From: an uncultured Prevotellaceae bacterium
GTDB lineage: Bacteria; Bacteroidota; Bacteroidia; Bacteroidales; Bacteroidaceae
Direction of reading: 5' to 3'
Assembly: GCA_947169245.1 (NCBI GenBank)
Contig: CAMVPA010000021.1
Coordinates: 1 to 57,159, forward strand
Length of the DNA stretch: 57,159 bases
This document shows positions 26,701 to 35,134 of this stretch, in pieces. Both the position numbers and the translations under genes were made by a program. The notes under the pieces are model-generated. The model did no database searches. It was not told the DNA's origin and saw only the letters and a list, made by a program, of their open reading frames with translations. Positions within the stretch are counted from its first letter, which is position 1; each line of letters opens with the position of its first letter.

Positions 26701-28721
26701 AGGGCGCTGATGTTGACCACGAGGTCGTTGTCGGGAGCGTCGTTACGCTTCAGGACGAACTCGTTCTGGTCGGTGCCCTCGAGCATGTTGGGGCTCTTGG
26801 CGATGAGCGTCAGCGCGGGGCCGTCGTCGTCGACCACGGTGATGACAGCCTGCACCTTGCCGGCGGGCTTGCCAGTCTCCTGGCACAAGCAGCTGCGGTA
26901 GTAGACGGCGGCCGTCAGCGTCACCTCGTGGTCGCCGTCGACCGTTGCGTTGTCGAAGGTGTTGAGCGGGAACGTCACCTGCAGCGTGCCCTTGGGCATC
27001 GTGAAGATGTGCTTGGGACTATAGAGAATGTCGTCGTTGTCGGTCGTGGTCTCGATGGTGAGTTCGGAGTTGACGTGGGCGGCGTCGCGACTCAGTCTGG
27101 CATAGGCGGCATTGACACCGGCACCCTCGCTGACGGTGGTCGGGCCCACCTCTAGGGTCAGCACCGGCATGTCGTCATCGTAGAGGTTGGCCCAGACCTC
27201 GCCGTTGTTGTAGCCGTCGGCCACGGCGGTGAACTTCACACGGAGGTCGGGAGCCACGTCGTTGTCGTCGAGCACCTTGATGGTGGCCGAGACCGAGGCC
27301 TGTCCGGCAGGCAGCGTCACAGTAGAGGGCATGGAGAAGCGCTCGGGCTGGTCGCTCAGCAACTGGATGCTGACGTCGGTGGCAGGCACGCCGTCGGTAC
27401 TGGTGACGGTCAGCGTCAGCTGGTTGCCCTCATACAGCTCGGAAGAAGTCAGCGCGGCGCTCAGGTGGGGATGCTCGTCGTCGATGACCTTACAGGTGGT
27501 GCTCACGGCCTGATAGCCGTTGGCAGCGGCCACGTTGACGTCGTAGGGCACCTCGGCACCGTTGAGCAGGTCGTCGTTGGCCACGTTCATATAGAAATAG
27601 TAGTTGGAGCCGCCGCTGTAGAAGTGGGCATTGGTCGACGACAGCGACAGGCGTGTCTCACCCTCGGGAATGACGGCGCTGATGGGGAAGTCCATGGCGC
27701 TGACGCGGCTACCGCTGCGCTCCAGGGTGAACGAGGCGCTGGCGGTGCGGTCCTGCTCCTTGTTGTCCTTGCCGGCCTCGGTAATCTCGGGGTTGTGGGC
27801 CACCAGATAGAGGCGCTTCGACAGGTTGTAGGAGCCCGCCGACTGCGTGGTGTTGTTCTGCTGGTACTCGGCCTTCTCGCCGCTCTCACTGCCGGGCACT
27901 AAGCGCACCTGCAGCTTCACCTGACCGTCCATGCCGGGAATACGGGGCACGGAGAAGACGCCCGTGAAGTCGCGCGACTCGCCGGCATCCAGCGTCTCGG
28001 TGATGTGGCGGGCAGTGCCCATGACCACAGTCTCGTCGGTGGTCGTCGACACGAGCATCATCTGCACGTTCCAGCCACCAAGGCTGTTGGCGCTGCCCAC
28101 GTTGTTGACCGTCCACGAACAGGTAATGTCGGTATAGGGGTCGATGTTCGACACCTCGCTACCGCCCTCGACGGCCACAATACGCGGATTGCTGATGGTG
28201 AAGTCGGGACTGGGCGCGATGGTGACGCTGCCGCCGTCGTACTCGGTCACGAGGTTGTCGCCATTAACATCGCTCAGCACCACGTTCCTCACCTCGATGG
28301 GATAGCTCTGGCCGGTGGTCATGGGCGCATCGGCGGCAATCGTCGCCTGGACGGCAAACAGCATGCCACGGTTGGCACTGACGGGACGGTTGGTGGCCGA
28401 CAGCATCATGACACGGTAGGCACGCGGCCCGTACTCACTCGTATTGAGAGAGGTGACGCTGACGCGGTGGTCGGCCAGACGAATCTTGTCGTAGGTGACG
28501 TAGCTCTCGCTGGTTCGCAGCGTCATGCCCTCGGGCATGTAGACGTCGGCCTGCAGGGCGACGATGCCGTCGCTGGTGTTCTCCACATAGAAGGGCAGGT
28601 CGACGGGCAGGCTCAGCATGCCGCTGACGTCGCCGACATAGAACTTGTTGTTCTCCTGGGCTGTGGCGGTGACGGCTGCGAGCAACATCAGCCACAGGGT
28701 GTATATCTTGATGTGTTTCAT
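20781..28721 (-). CDS. 2646-residue secreted multi-domain surface protein
   Basis: Signal peptide MKHIKIYTLWLMLLAAVTATA, then a long chain of beta-sandwich domains: Calx-beta-like units at about residues 430-770 (LYEGNQLTLTVTSTDG, VSEGAGVNAAYARLSR, MLEGTDQNEFVLKRND), CARDB-like units with LKATIHNFGYAPL and FTLRNEGRQETGTI, and a Cna-B-like turn near 1190-1260. Residues about 1395-1520 are a distinct Gly/Lys/Cys-rich segment followed by a helical part. InlB-like B-repeats lie about 2290-2395 (YTFVRWTKN, YYFVGWKHA). The end has VYNLQGVYMGDD...PAGMYIVNGKKTVKR, typical of Prevotella secreted proteins. No enzyme motif was recognised; a large adhesin or matrix protein is likely. It starts 18 bases after the BspA-like gene. 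Confidence 0.82.
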   Translation of the reverse strand: MKHIKIYTLWLMLLAAVTATAQENNKFYVGDVSGMLSLPVDLPFYVENTSDGIVALQADVYMPEGMTLRTSESYVTYDKIRLADHRVSVTSLNTSEYGPRAYRVMMLSATNRPVSANRGMLFAVQATIAADAPMTTGQSYPIEVRNVVLSDVNGDNLVTEYDGGSVTIAPSPDFTISNPRIVAVEGGSEVSNIDPYTDITCSWTVNNVGSANSLGGWNVQMMLVSTTTDETVVMGTARHITETLDAGESRDFTGVFSVPRIPGMDGQVKLQVRLVPGSESGEKAEYQQNNTTQSAGSYNLSKRLYLVAHNPEITEAGKDNKEQDRTASASFTLERSGSRVSAMDFPISAVIPEGETRLSLSSTNAHFYSGGSNYYFYMNVANDDLLNGAEVPYDVNVAAANGYQAVSTTCKVIDDEHPHLSAALTSSELYEGNQLTLTVTSTDGVPATDVSIQLLSDQPERFSMPSTVTLPAGQASVSATIKVLDDNDVAPDLRVKFTAVADGYNNGEVWANLYDDDMPVLTLEVGPTTVSEGAGVNAAYARLSRDAAHVNSELTIETTTDNDDILYSPKHIFTMPKGTLQVTFPLNTFDNATVDGDHEVTLTAAVYYRSCLCQETGKPAGKVQAVITVVDDDGPALTLIAKSPNMLEGTDQNEFVLKRNDAPDNDLVVNISALGDFTGLTIPATVTIPQGQTETSFYVAVARNDVSDDSHRITMKATAEGYSQGTCWVQTTDQTLPDATIALEVLSDEVFATIPARLKATIHNFGYAPLPAKTPCVILVDDHTVYEFQTTEALEQGGVAELPVEIMTALSDHPGEISVSAYVNEGGVKKEVNYNNNTSEAVKVNVLSLLRVTEIKSDHGDDGMYSSLVPIIISGKTTGMANREADLEVYMVQGGTRLTINTKTDEEGNFSVEWTPALGMAGVFSIGACMPGEDTRETMNTVQLYGMRRATGNFLTHELEVGETVTGYMDIVNPGNLPLSGITAELQGAPDNVEFHINGISGLAPGETRRMEYTITGLTQSESVDDWQTLNLRFKSNENALMVQTIYYAVYSATPNLKASISDINTTMIKGDTRNFEFTLRNEGRQETGTIDIDLGDMQWLTTATPQRMASLAAGEEATVVLQMRPTADMELNSITKGNICIIAANGGGLSLPLRVECVSERTADLTVDVWDEFTANPAEGETEGPHVEGATVAILHPVTQQLLRQAVTDATGMVTFEDLNEGKYLLKVTHPKHESYLDYVLVSPGRATKQRAFINYSAIEVTMTYEPTEVEDVYNIVTTMTYETNVPKPVVKMDMPEQILLDEIQTPYIFYATLTNVGLITAKDARFEIERENGPYRFTPLIEGPWNILPQQSVIIPVEITKVTDGTAQARGAWGVQKRKVDFENDAYDCALSAVAKYRGSCAAFGGSDEDEVSRLMKTSRGCQSIAALVDVIHKIGSTLGFGGPGGGNKHEPIGKGGGKTYGTSANPKACEPCLYDHAKDYMKAAGSMRKKKGRGKAAATLLRPCSGPLGWSRSTMKRESVKIEEDEVVFDDPEIEALTTQQLITYYGEMVAQLNEGGEEPIKVPGYYRENPATYEIPAWQPSYLKAWTLNTMVAHEMNYHELAYVYYVMGNPNFPEIETEEARGLVTAARNGIGTLTDAEKAALHPAALNDEQYAAVLERLTDFTTEDNALCTQLETRMRQVQMKINRKGYADAKALFDDEAAIAYNLLTDNSHNSVCATVKLQINQEMTMTRQAVRGTLTVVNGSESQAMTNVRLNLKVTDPDGNIATSRIMEIHTESLEGFTGALDFESGWSLGAKQTGVANIIFIPTKYAAPTVPLQYTFAGTISFVDPFTGREITRELETERLTVSPCPELDLTYFMQRDILGDDPLTAEVEPIVPAQFTLLINNKGYGDATKVKMVTNQPEIIENERGLLAEFAIESSQLNGGDKTLALGSSVATDFGTIPAHSQAYAQWWMTSRFTGHFIDYNVEATHVTSFDNPDLSLLDQVTIHELIHQIKMPGGDTQNPPLIGFMVNDEEDSHDTPDMLYLSDGTTRPIHKAMSAQATKRSDTEYTLEVVTSAAGWNYGYIPDPTGGTRKLLSITRSDGTVLPTINFWQTDRTLRDSFEPIYENLLHFCDDMALTNQTNVQYVLTFEDRPKTILAVSSISGLPSANEFTRTPVGEVIVTFNKAINPATFDYHDLTMMHEGATVDLSGIQISDPLDNSNESSTFKFDLSSLTTLDGYYSLAVQTAEIDDAQGYHGETGKTCGWIQLTDGQCNLTVKVSPEGAGTVTPGTAKHDYYSNVDMTATANEGYTFVRWTKNDEMLSDERQFTYAMAGPATLVAEFSPKQYKIEVSIVDEDGNATDMGTIEGGSGLYDYNHQLTMKAKANEGYYFVGWKHAGTMLSTDNELTVTVTQADSYEAVFGVLAFVEAQLSELSADNVSVFSNPRGEYYRVTMDRKLTKGQWNTFCAPFDISEQQINKTWGYNTSLAVLKSVDADGTMNFEYAWNIKAGVAYLIKPECTVENPVLEYKGNLKLAPEPIPTDIDGYNYIGIYSPRTWTGVDEWYFGVKTSQLIKVKQSLVGQNLNGFRAFFLLPSGQSARLSIYGVVTTGIDELESPIATHPTSSRVYNLQGVYMGDDLNRLPAGMYIVNGKKTVKR

Positions 28722-28739
28722 AATCTCAATGCTTAATGG

Positions 28740-31700
28740 TTAATGCTTAATGACCTTACGTCCGTTGCCATCGACGTAGATGCCGTTCTGGCGGGGCTCA
28801 CCCTGCAGGCGGCGGCCCTGCAGGTCGTGCAGAACCCCTCCAACCTCCCCGAAGGGGAGGCTATGATTGGCGATGCCGGTGGCCTCGCTATTATTGATAG
28901 CCAGCGGGATACGGCTGCCGTCGGGCCTCACGATGAAGGCGTCGAGGATGGCGGGGGCGGAACCCGCCGGGGAAGCGGCGGGCACAGCAAAGGTGGCCAG
29001 CAGGTTGTCGCCGGCGGGCAGCTCGTCGCCGAAGAGCGAGTAGAAGATGGTGCGCTCGTTGCGGCTCATGCGGCTGAAGGCCGACAAGGCCGACTGCCAC
29101 TGCGGCTCTCCGCTGACAACCAGCTCCAGGGCACCCACGGGCTCGTCGCAGTGGAGCACGAGGCGCCCGTCACACAAAGTGAGCGTAGCCTCGGTGGTTT
29201 CTGAGTCCACTGGGTCCACTGAGTCCACTGGGTTCTCAGCCCTTCTTGCCCACGAGGGCACGATGGCCATGTCGAGGAGCAGGTTGATGTGGCGCACCAC
29301 GTCCTGCACGTTGATGACATCGTCGTCGGCCTTCAGGTTGCCGGCCGTAAAGTTGAAGAGACTGCTTCGGTAGTTGTTGTCGTCCTTGGCAAAGTTGATG
29401 ATTGTCTGTAGATCAGACAGGTTTACCTGTAGGTTGAAGTCCACGTCACCCGGCTCGAAGTCGAAGGTCATGGCGAAGTACGACCGTTTGTTGGAGACGT
29501 TGGAGATATAGGTGAAGCTGTTACCGCCCCAGGCGTAGATGGTCTGTCCCGTGGGGTGCTGGTACCAGTTGGTGGTGCCTCCCTGGCCAGAGCCGGTGCT
29601 CATATAGTTCTGTTTGTAGGAATTCGTACCGAAATACCCGTTCCACTCTGGATTGGTGACGGCGTCGGTCAGGCCGAAGCCAATGGTTGTATGGTAAGAG
29701 CGATTCGACTCCGTGGTGCTGTGATTGTAAAACATGATACTTGGCAGCACCTCGATGCCGGGATTCTCTATCAGTGTACGGAGGTGGTTGAAGGTGAAGC
29801 CAGTCACCACATCGGTCAGGTCCTGCCCGCCAATGTTCAGATGCTCGATGGTTGACGGCAGAGCGGGGTAGGCGTCGCGGATGTGGTTGTTGGCCACGTT
29901 GAGCAGCGTCAGGTTGGGTACCTTCTCGCAGATGTGGTAGACGTTACCCGTCAGTTCGTTGTCGGCAAGGTACAACTCCTTGAGCGTCGTCTGCGGCTCC
30001 GACACCTTATTATATATAGTAGCGAGCAGACCGCTGAGGTGGTTGCCGCTCAGGTCGAGGGTCTCAAGATTGGGCAGGGTAAAGAGCTGGTAGGGCAATT
30101 CGCCTTGCAGGTTGTTCTGGGGCAGGGCGATGCCGACGATGTGGCCGTCGCGCACAGAGACACCCTGCGGCACCTCGCTCTCGGCGGCGGTGGCACCAAG
30201 CGTCCAGGGACGTGCCCACTGTGCCCCACCCGTCTGGGTAGGCAGCTGGCTCAGCACCTGCCACTCAGCGTCGGGCAGACCGGTGAAGGTGTAGTCCTCC
30301 TCGACTATGGCTTTCCAGCCACCGCAGAATCTTCCGTTGGTTTCTGTATTGTAGTGGCCAAGGGTTCCTTTAGGCACGAAGAGCGTCATGGTCGAATAGC
30401 CAAGCGGCGCCAGGTTGTTCGTAGCCGTACAGTTAGGCGACTTGATGTGTACCTCCGTCAGGTTGTCACAATTCCATGCATAGCTGCTGACTTTTGTCAG
30501 CGTAGAGGGCAGGTAGAGCAGACGCAGATTATTGCAGTAGGAGAAGCCGCCTTCCAGTTCGGTGACGCCCTCAGGCACGGTGACGATGGTCAGTCCCGGA
30601 CAGTATTCCGCAATGTAGCTCACCTTCGTGACGAGTGGCGGGATGCGCAGGTCGGTGATGGCGGTGTAGGCCAGGGCACGGCTGTCAATCTCGGTGATGT
30701 TGTCGTGGAGGTTAATGGTGGCCAGTTTCTCACAATGTTCAAAAGCAGAACTGCCAATCTTGGTGACGCTCTGCGGCAGGTTGACGCTGGTCAGCGACGT
30801 ACAGTACTGGCACATGTAGCTGGGCACCTGGGTGAAGCTGGCGTTGACTGGCAGCGTGATGGACTGCAAAGCGCTGCAGTAACCGAAAGCATCGTTGCTG
30901 ATGGTGGTCACCGTATTGGGGATGGTGGCTTGCTGAAGGGCAGCACACTGGCGGAAAGCGTAATTGCCGATAGAGGTCAGCCCCTCATGGAAGGTGACGC
31001 TTGCGAGCAACGAGCACGCATTGAAGGCGTACTGCCCGATGCTGCCAACACTCGCAGGAATGTCGATAGACAGTAGAGCCGAGCAGCCGCTGAAAGCGTA
31101 TGAGGGCAGGGCAGTAAGTGTGGTGGCGGGCAGAACTGCCGAGGCCAGACTGGTGCAACTCTGGAACACCTTGGAGCCGAGGGTCTGTACACCCTCAGGC
31201 AGGACGATGCCCTGCAAGGATGTACACTGGTCGAAAGCACTCTCACCAATGGAGGTGACACTGCCAGGAATGGTCACCGACGGCAGCGACTTGCACTGAT
31301 AAAAAGCATAATCGCCAATAGTTGTGACGCCAGCGGGGATGGTTATCGACTGCAGCGACTCACAGCCGTAGCAGAAGCTCTTGGGGATGGTGGTCACACC
31401 CGTGGTGGGCATGGTGATGGTTTCCAACTTCGTGCAGTTGTAGAACAGGTTCTCAGCGTTGCTGATGGAGGCACCGGCCGGCAGGGTGACATGCTTGAGA
31501 CTCGGACATTCGCGGAACAGAGAGTTCTGAACGACGGCGAGGTTCGCTGGCAGGGTGACGCGCTCCAAGGCATCGCAATTGTAAAATACCCATTCGCCAA
31601 TGGTCTCCACACTGGCGGGGAACACTAGTTCCTCCAGTTTCTTGCAACCATAAAAGACATATTTGCCGATGGTCTGAATGCCGTTGGGCAGGGTGATGCC

Positions 31701-32890
31701 AGGTAAATTCTCGCAATCTCGAAAAGCATCGTAGTCGATGCTGGTCAACGTCGACGGCAGCGTCACGCTGGTCAAGGCTTTGCAACCATAGAAGGTGCCG
31801 TATTCGATCTTCGTGATGCCCTCGGGCACCTCTATACTGGTGACGGTCTCGCAGCCATAGAAGGCACGATTGCCTATCGTCGTCACCGTACTGGGGATGA
31901 CGATGGCAGGCAGCAGCTTGCAGTTATAGAGGGGATAATTGCCGATGGTCGTCAGCGATGTCGGCAGGGTGAAGTCCGTCAGCTTCTCACAGCCCTCGAA
32001 CACGCCGTTGGGCAGTGCCGTCATGCTGTTGGGCAGCACCGCCCTGGTCAGACGGCTACAGCCCTTGAAGGCCTCCTCGCCGAGGCTCGTCACGTTAGGC
32101 AGGACGACCTCCGTCAGATAAACAGCACTCTCGAAGGCTTCACTGCCTATCACCTGCACGCTGGCAGGCTGAGCCAGCGACAGGGTGGCATGACACTCAT
32201 AGAAGGCCCGGTTGGCGATGGTCTCCACTGAAGTGGGGATGACAAGGTTGCAAGCGGACTTGCTGCTATTAGTGAAGGCATTCTCGCTGATGGTCGTCAA
32301 ACCCTGTGGTAGCGTGATGGTGGTGAGGTCGTTGCAGCCATAGAAGGCGTATTCCCCGATGGTGGTCAGGGCGGTGCTGGCGGCATCGACACTGACCAGA
32401 TAGGAACAACTCTTGAAGGCACTTTCGCCGATGGTCGTAATACCAGAGGGCAGGATGATGTCCGTCATGTTATCCATGTCGTAGAACATCTCATCGCCAA
32501 TGACATTGGCCTCCATGTCATGGAGATAGAAGTCGCTGGTATATCGTCCTTCGTAGTACTGGCCCTCGCCCGTCAGCTGGGCACCGCCCAGGTCAAGCTG
32601 TCTGATCTTGCTCTGACTGGTGTTGACGAACCGTTTGATGGCGTTGATGTCGGGGCCGTTGAGCGGACCGCTGACTTTCAGACAGAACACTTCCGTGTCG
32701 TTGTTGTCAGCCTTTTGCGGCACAGCGGCTTCGGCATAACTGTTTGAGAACTGTCCGGCAGCCGTGACTGTAACTGTAATTACTCCGTCAGTGGGGGGGG
32801 TAATTCTTCGCCTTTCACACATAGGGGGACTTGAGCCAGAAACAGTACGGCCAGGCCCACAAGGCAAATAGTTTGTCTTAAATGTTTCAT
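28740..32890 (-). CDS. BspA-like LRR surface protein, out of frame at a poly-C tract
   Basis: The natural start is ATG 32890, giving a signal peptide (MKHLRQTICLVGLAVLFLA). After ELPPP the frame runs into a stop at 32780-32782. With one more C in the C8 tract it would continue as PTDGVITVTV into an open frame of about 1340 residues to 28740. That part holds more than 20 BspA-type leucine-rich repeats (for example IGEYAFYGCNDLTTITLP), then LPNLETLDLSGNHLSG-type repeats, a dockerin-like pair (VDFNLQVNLSDLQTIINFA, LKADDDVINVQDVVRHINLL) and a C-terminal tail LHDLQGRRLQG...NGRKVIKH. BspA relatives mediate adhesion and host contact. It is the first gene of an operon with the 2646-residue gene. A sequencing error in the homopolymer is the main alternative. 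Confidence 0.82.
28833..28861. repeat. REP-like palindrome in frame in the BspA-like gene
   Basis: ACCCCTCCAACCTCCCC, GAA, GGGGAGGCT: a perfect 7-bp stem with flanking C/G-rich bases. It encodes SLPFGEVGG just before the C-terminal sorting tail. A similar element lies in the ATPase gene at 42761. Confidence 0.6.
29203..29238. repeat. In-frame nonamer array in the BspA-like gene
   Basis: Four 9-base units (GAGTCCACT, GGGTCCACT, GAGTCCACT, GGGTTCTCA) encode NPVDSVDPVDS, a linker after the dockerin-like region. Confidence 0.75.
32793..32800 (-). repeat. Poly-C (C8) tract, candidate phase switch
   Basis: Eight consecutive C on the coding strand, 90 bases after the start codon and just behind the signal peptide. 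C8 stops translation after 36 residues; C9 (or C6) restores the full protein. Confidence 0.75.
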
Positions 32891-32946
32891 TATTGTAAAG
32901 TTAATGGTATACTTGATTATGCGGATGGCTGTCTCCTTTTCGGCTG

Positions 32947-32978
32947 CAAAGATACGCAATTTCCTGAAAACCACCAAA
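32947..32978 (-). promoter_or_regulatory. Promoter of the BspA-like surface operon
   Basis: Minus-strand TTTG at 32975-32978, 20 bases, TATCTTTG at 32947-32954. The leader to the ATG at 32890 is about 50 bases. Confidence 0.75.
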
Positions 32979-33055
32979 TAAATCCGCAAAAAGAACATGA
33001 GACTTCCACAAAAGAACTGGCTTTTGGGGAAATCTCATGGAAGGATGCAGGGAAG

Positions 33056-35128
33056 CTAACGCTTCATCTCCTGAAGCAGGCGGTCGGCGTGGCCCCAGCG
33101 GTCCATCATGAAGAGGACGTAGCGGATGTCGACGCCAATGCAGCGGGCGAGCTGCGAGTCGAAGAAGATGTCGGAGGAGAGGCTGTCCCAGTTGCCGTCG
33201 AAGGCAAGACCGATGAGGCGGTTCTGGCCGTCGAACATGGGCGAGCCGCTGTTGCCGCCGGTGATGTCGTTGGTGGTGAGGAAGCAGAGGGGCATGTTGC
33301 CGGCACCCTGCATGAGGTCGAGCATCTCAGGCTGCACGCGGTAATCTTCGATGGAATCGCCCGTTTTCATCTTAGCCACGATGCTGGGAGCGTGGGTCTG
33401 ATAGCCTGAGGGACGGCCGCCGAGGGTGTACTGGCGCACCTGACCGTAGGAGAGGCGCATAGTGAAGTTGGCGTCGCTGTAGTGGGGCATGTCCTCCTCC
33501 ATGCGCAGCTTGGCGGCACAGAGGTAGCGCTCTTGGGTGTCGATGCTGTCGTTGATGTCCTGGAAGGCTACGCGCAGGTCGCCGAGTATCGAGGTGAGCT
33601 GCAGGCCGTAGTCGACGCCGAGGTCGGCGTCGAACGACTTCTTGTTAGGATAGAGGCGTGCCTTCTTCTTCATGAGCAGCGACTTGGTGTAGAGGGCGTC
33701 GGCGTAGCGCTGGCAGTCGCCGCCATACTGCTGATCGATGGTCTTGTAGAACTCGGGCAGGAACTTGGGGTTGGTGATCTGCTCGCGGTAGTTGCGGAGC
33801 ATGGTGCCCAGAATCTCGCGGTCGGTGTCGAAGTCCCATGTCTCGGCGTTGTCCTTGATGTTGATGTGCTGGCGCTTGCCCTTGCCCACGGGCTGGGCAC
33901 CGTTATGGACGAACATGGCACGGGTGGAGAGCTCGTCGGTGCGGCGGAAGGTCTCGCCGAAGAGCACCCAGGCCTTCGAGATCTCCATGCGCTCGGCGTA
34001 GAGGCGCTGCAGCAGGGGGAAGTCGAGCTGGCCCACGAAGAGGCCGGTGCTATCCTGCCACTGGCGCAGCAGGGCCTCGAACTGCTGCTTCTGGCCGATG
34101 AGCCCGATGGAATCGATACATTTGTTCATGCCGAGGGAGTTCTTCCAGTAGTTGGAGGACTGGGCGTACTTGGAGTCGTACTTGATGCGGACGGCCTCGG
34201 AGGCGTCCATGTGGCGCTTCATGACCTGCTGCTTGACGCCACGCACCTGGGCACGGATGGCGTTCTCGGCGTAGCGCTCCTGAATGCCGTAGCTGGAGAG
34301 GTAGCGCGAGGTGGAGCCGGGATAGCCCATGGTCATGGAGAAGGAGCCCTCCTGATAGCCCTCGTCGGAGATGCGGGCCCAGTGCTCGGGGTGGTAGGGC
34401 ACGTTGTCCTTGGAGTACTCGGCGGGGCCGTTGGTCTTGGGGTCGGCATAGATGCGGAAGACGGAGAAGTCGCACGTCTGGCGCGGCCACATCCAGTTGT
34501 CGGTCTCGCCACCGAACTTACCCATCGACTTGGGGATGGTGAAGACGAGGCGCAGGTCGCGGAAGTCGCGATAGGTGGTGGTGTAGTAGCGGTTGCCCTC
34601 GTAGAAGGGCTTCAGCTCGAGGCGCAGCGTGGAGTCGTTCTTGCGCACGTCCTTGGACCAGGCGTTCTCGATGGAATCGAGGAATTCTTCACGTTTGTAC
34701 TCGGGCAGCTGCTCCAAGCCCATAGCCACGAGCTGGGCGGTGACGTCCTTCTGCTCGACCATGAACGAGACGAACATGTTCTTGTTGGGCAGCTCCTCCT
34801 CGAAGGTCTTGGCGTAGAAGCCGTTGAGCATGTAATCATGCTCGACGGTGGAGTGGGAGCGGATGGCCTCGAAGCCGCAGTGGTGGTTGGTGAAGACGAG
34901 ACCGTCGGGCGAGACGACGACACCCGAGCAGTAGCCCGAGAAGTTGACGACGGCCTTCATGATGGCATCGTCGGCCTGGTAGAGCTTGTCGTAGGGCAAC
35001 TGGTAGCCCTGCTGCCGCATCTGCTCGTAGACGGCGTTGGGCAGGTTGTAGAGCGTCCACATGCCTTCGTCGGCATGGGCAGCTGATAGGGCGAATGGGG
35101 CCAATAGGGCCAATAGGAATCTTTTCAT
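33056..35128 (-). CDS. S46 family dipeptidyl-peptidase (DPP7-like)
   Basis: Periplasmic serine exopeptidase that cuts dipeptides from peptide N-termini, feeding amino-acid fermentation. It is 690 residues with a signal peptide. The catalytic region has SGVVVSPDGLVFTNHHCG (His82/83) and NDITGGNSGSP (Ser627). Eighteen residues after Ser627 lies Gly645 in AFDGNWD. In the Porphyromonas enzymes the matching position is Gly in DPP7 (hydrophobic P1) and Arg in DPP11 (acidic P1), so a DPP7-like preference is inferred. The signal-peptide core is encoded by four nonamers at 35082-35117. The flippase gene ends 6 bases upstream, so the two probably share a transcript. Confidence 0.93.
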   Translation of the reverse strand: MKRFLLALLAPFALSAAHADEGMWTLYNLPNAVYEQMRQQGYQLPYDKLYQADDAIMKAVVNFSGYCSGVVVSPDGLVFTNHHCGFEAIRSHSTVEHDYMLNGFYAKTFEEELPNKNMFVSFMVEQKDVTAQLVAMGLEQLPEYKREEFLDSIENAWSKDVRKNDSTLRLELKPFYEGNRYYTTTYRDFRDLRLVFTIPKSMGKFGGETDNWMWPRQTCDFSVFRIYADPKTNGPAEYSKDNVPYHPEHWARISDEGYQEGSFSMTMGYPGSTSRYLSSYGIQERYAENAIRAQVRGVKQQVMKRHMDASEAVRIKYDSKYAQSSNYWKNSLGMNKCIDSIGLIGQKQQFEALLRQWQDSTGLFVGQLDFPLLQRLYAERMEISKAWVLFGETFRRTDELSTRAMFVHNGAQPVGKGKRQHINIKDNAETWDFDTDREILGTMLRNYREQITNPKFLPEFYKTIDQQYGGDCQRYADALYTKSLLMKKKARLYPNKKSFDADLGVDYGLQLTSILGDLRVAFQDINDSIDTQERYLCAAKLRMEEDMPHYSDANFTMRLSYGQVRQYTLGGRPSGYQTHAPSIVAKMKTGDSIEDYRVQPEMLDLMQGAGNMPLCFLTTNDITGGNSGSPMFDGQNRLIGLAFDGNWDSLSSDIFFDSQLARCIGVDIRYVLFMMDRWGHADRLLQEMKR
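35082..35117. repeat. Nonamer array encoding the S46 signal-peptide core
   Basis: GCTGATAGG, GCGAATGGG, GCCAATAGG, GCCAATAGG (coding sense unit CCTATTGGC). They translate to LLALLAPFALS, the hydrophobic part of the signal peptide. Confidence 0.75.
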
Positions 35129-35134
35129 AGTGCG

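Noticed and set aside
24804..27155. Plus-strand open frame of 783 codons inside the giant surface gene
   Set aside because: It is antisense to a coherent secreted protein, has Val/His/Leu-rich shadow composition and no domain or promoter. Long antisense frames are expected at this G+C content.
33482..35086. Plus-strand open frame of 534 codons across the S46 gene
   Set aside because: A low-complexity shadow (runs of Val, Leu, Gly, Glu) of the S46 peptidase on the other strand.
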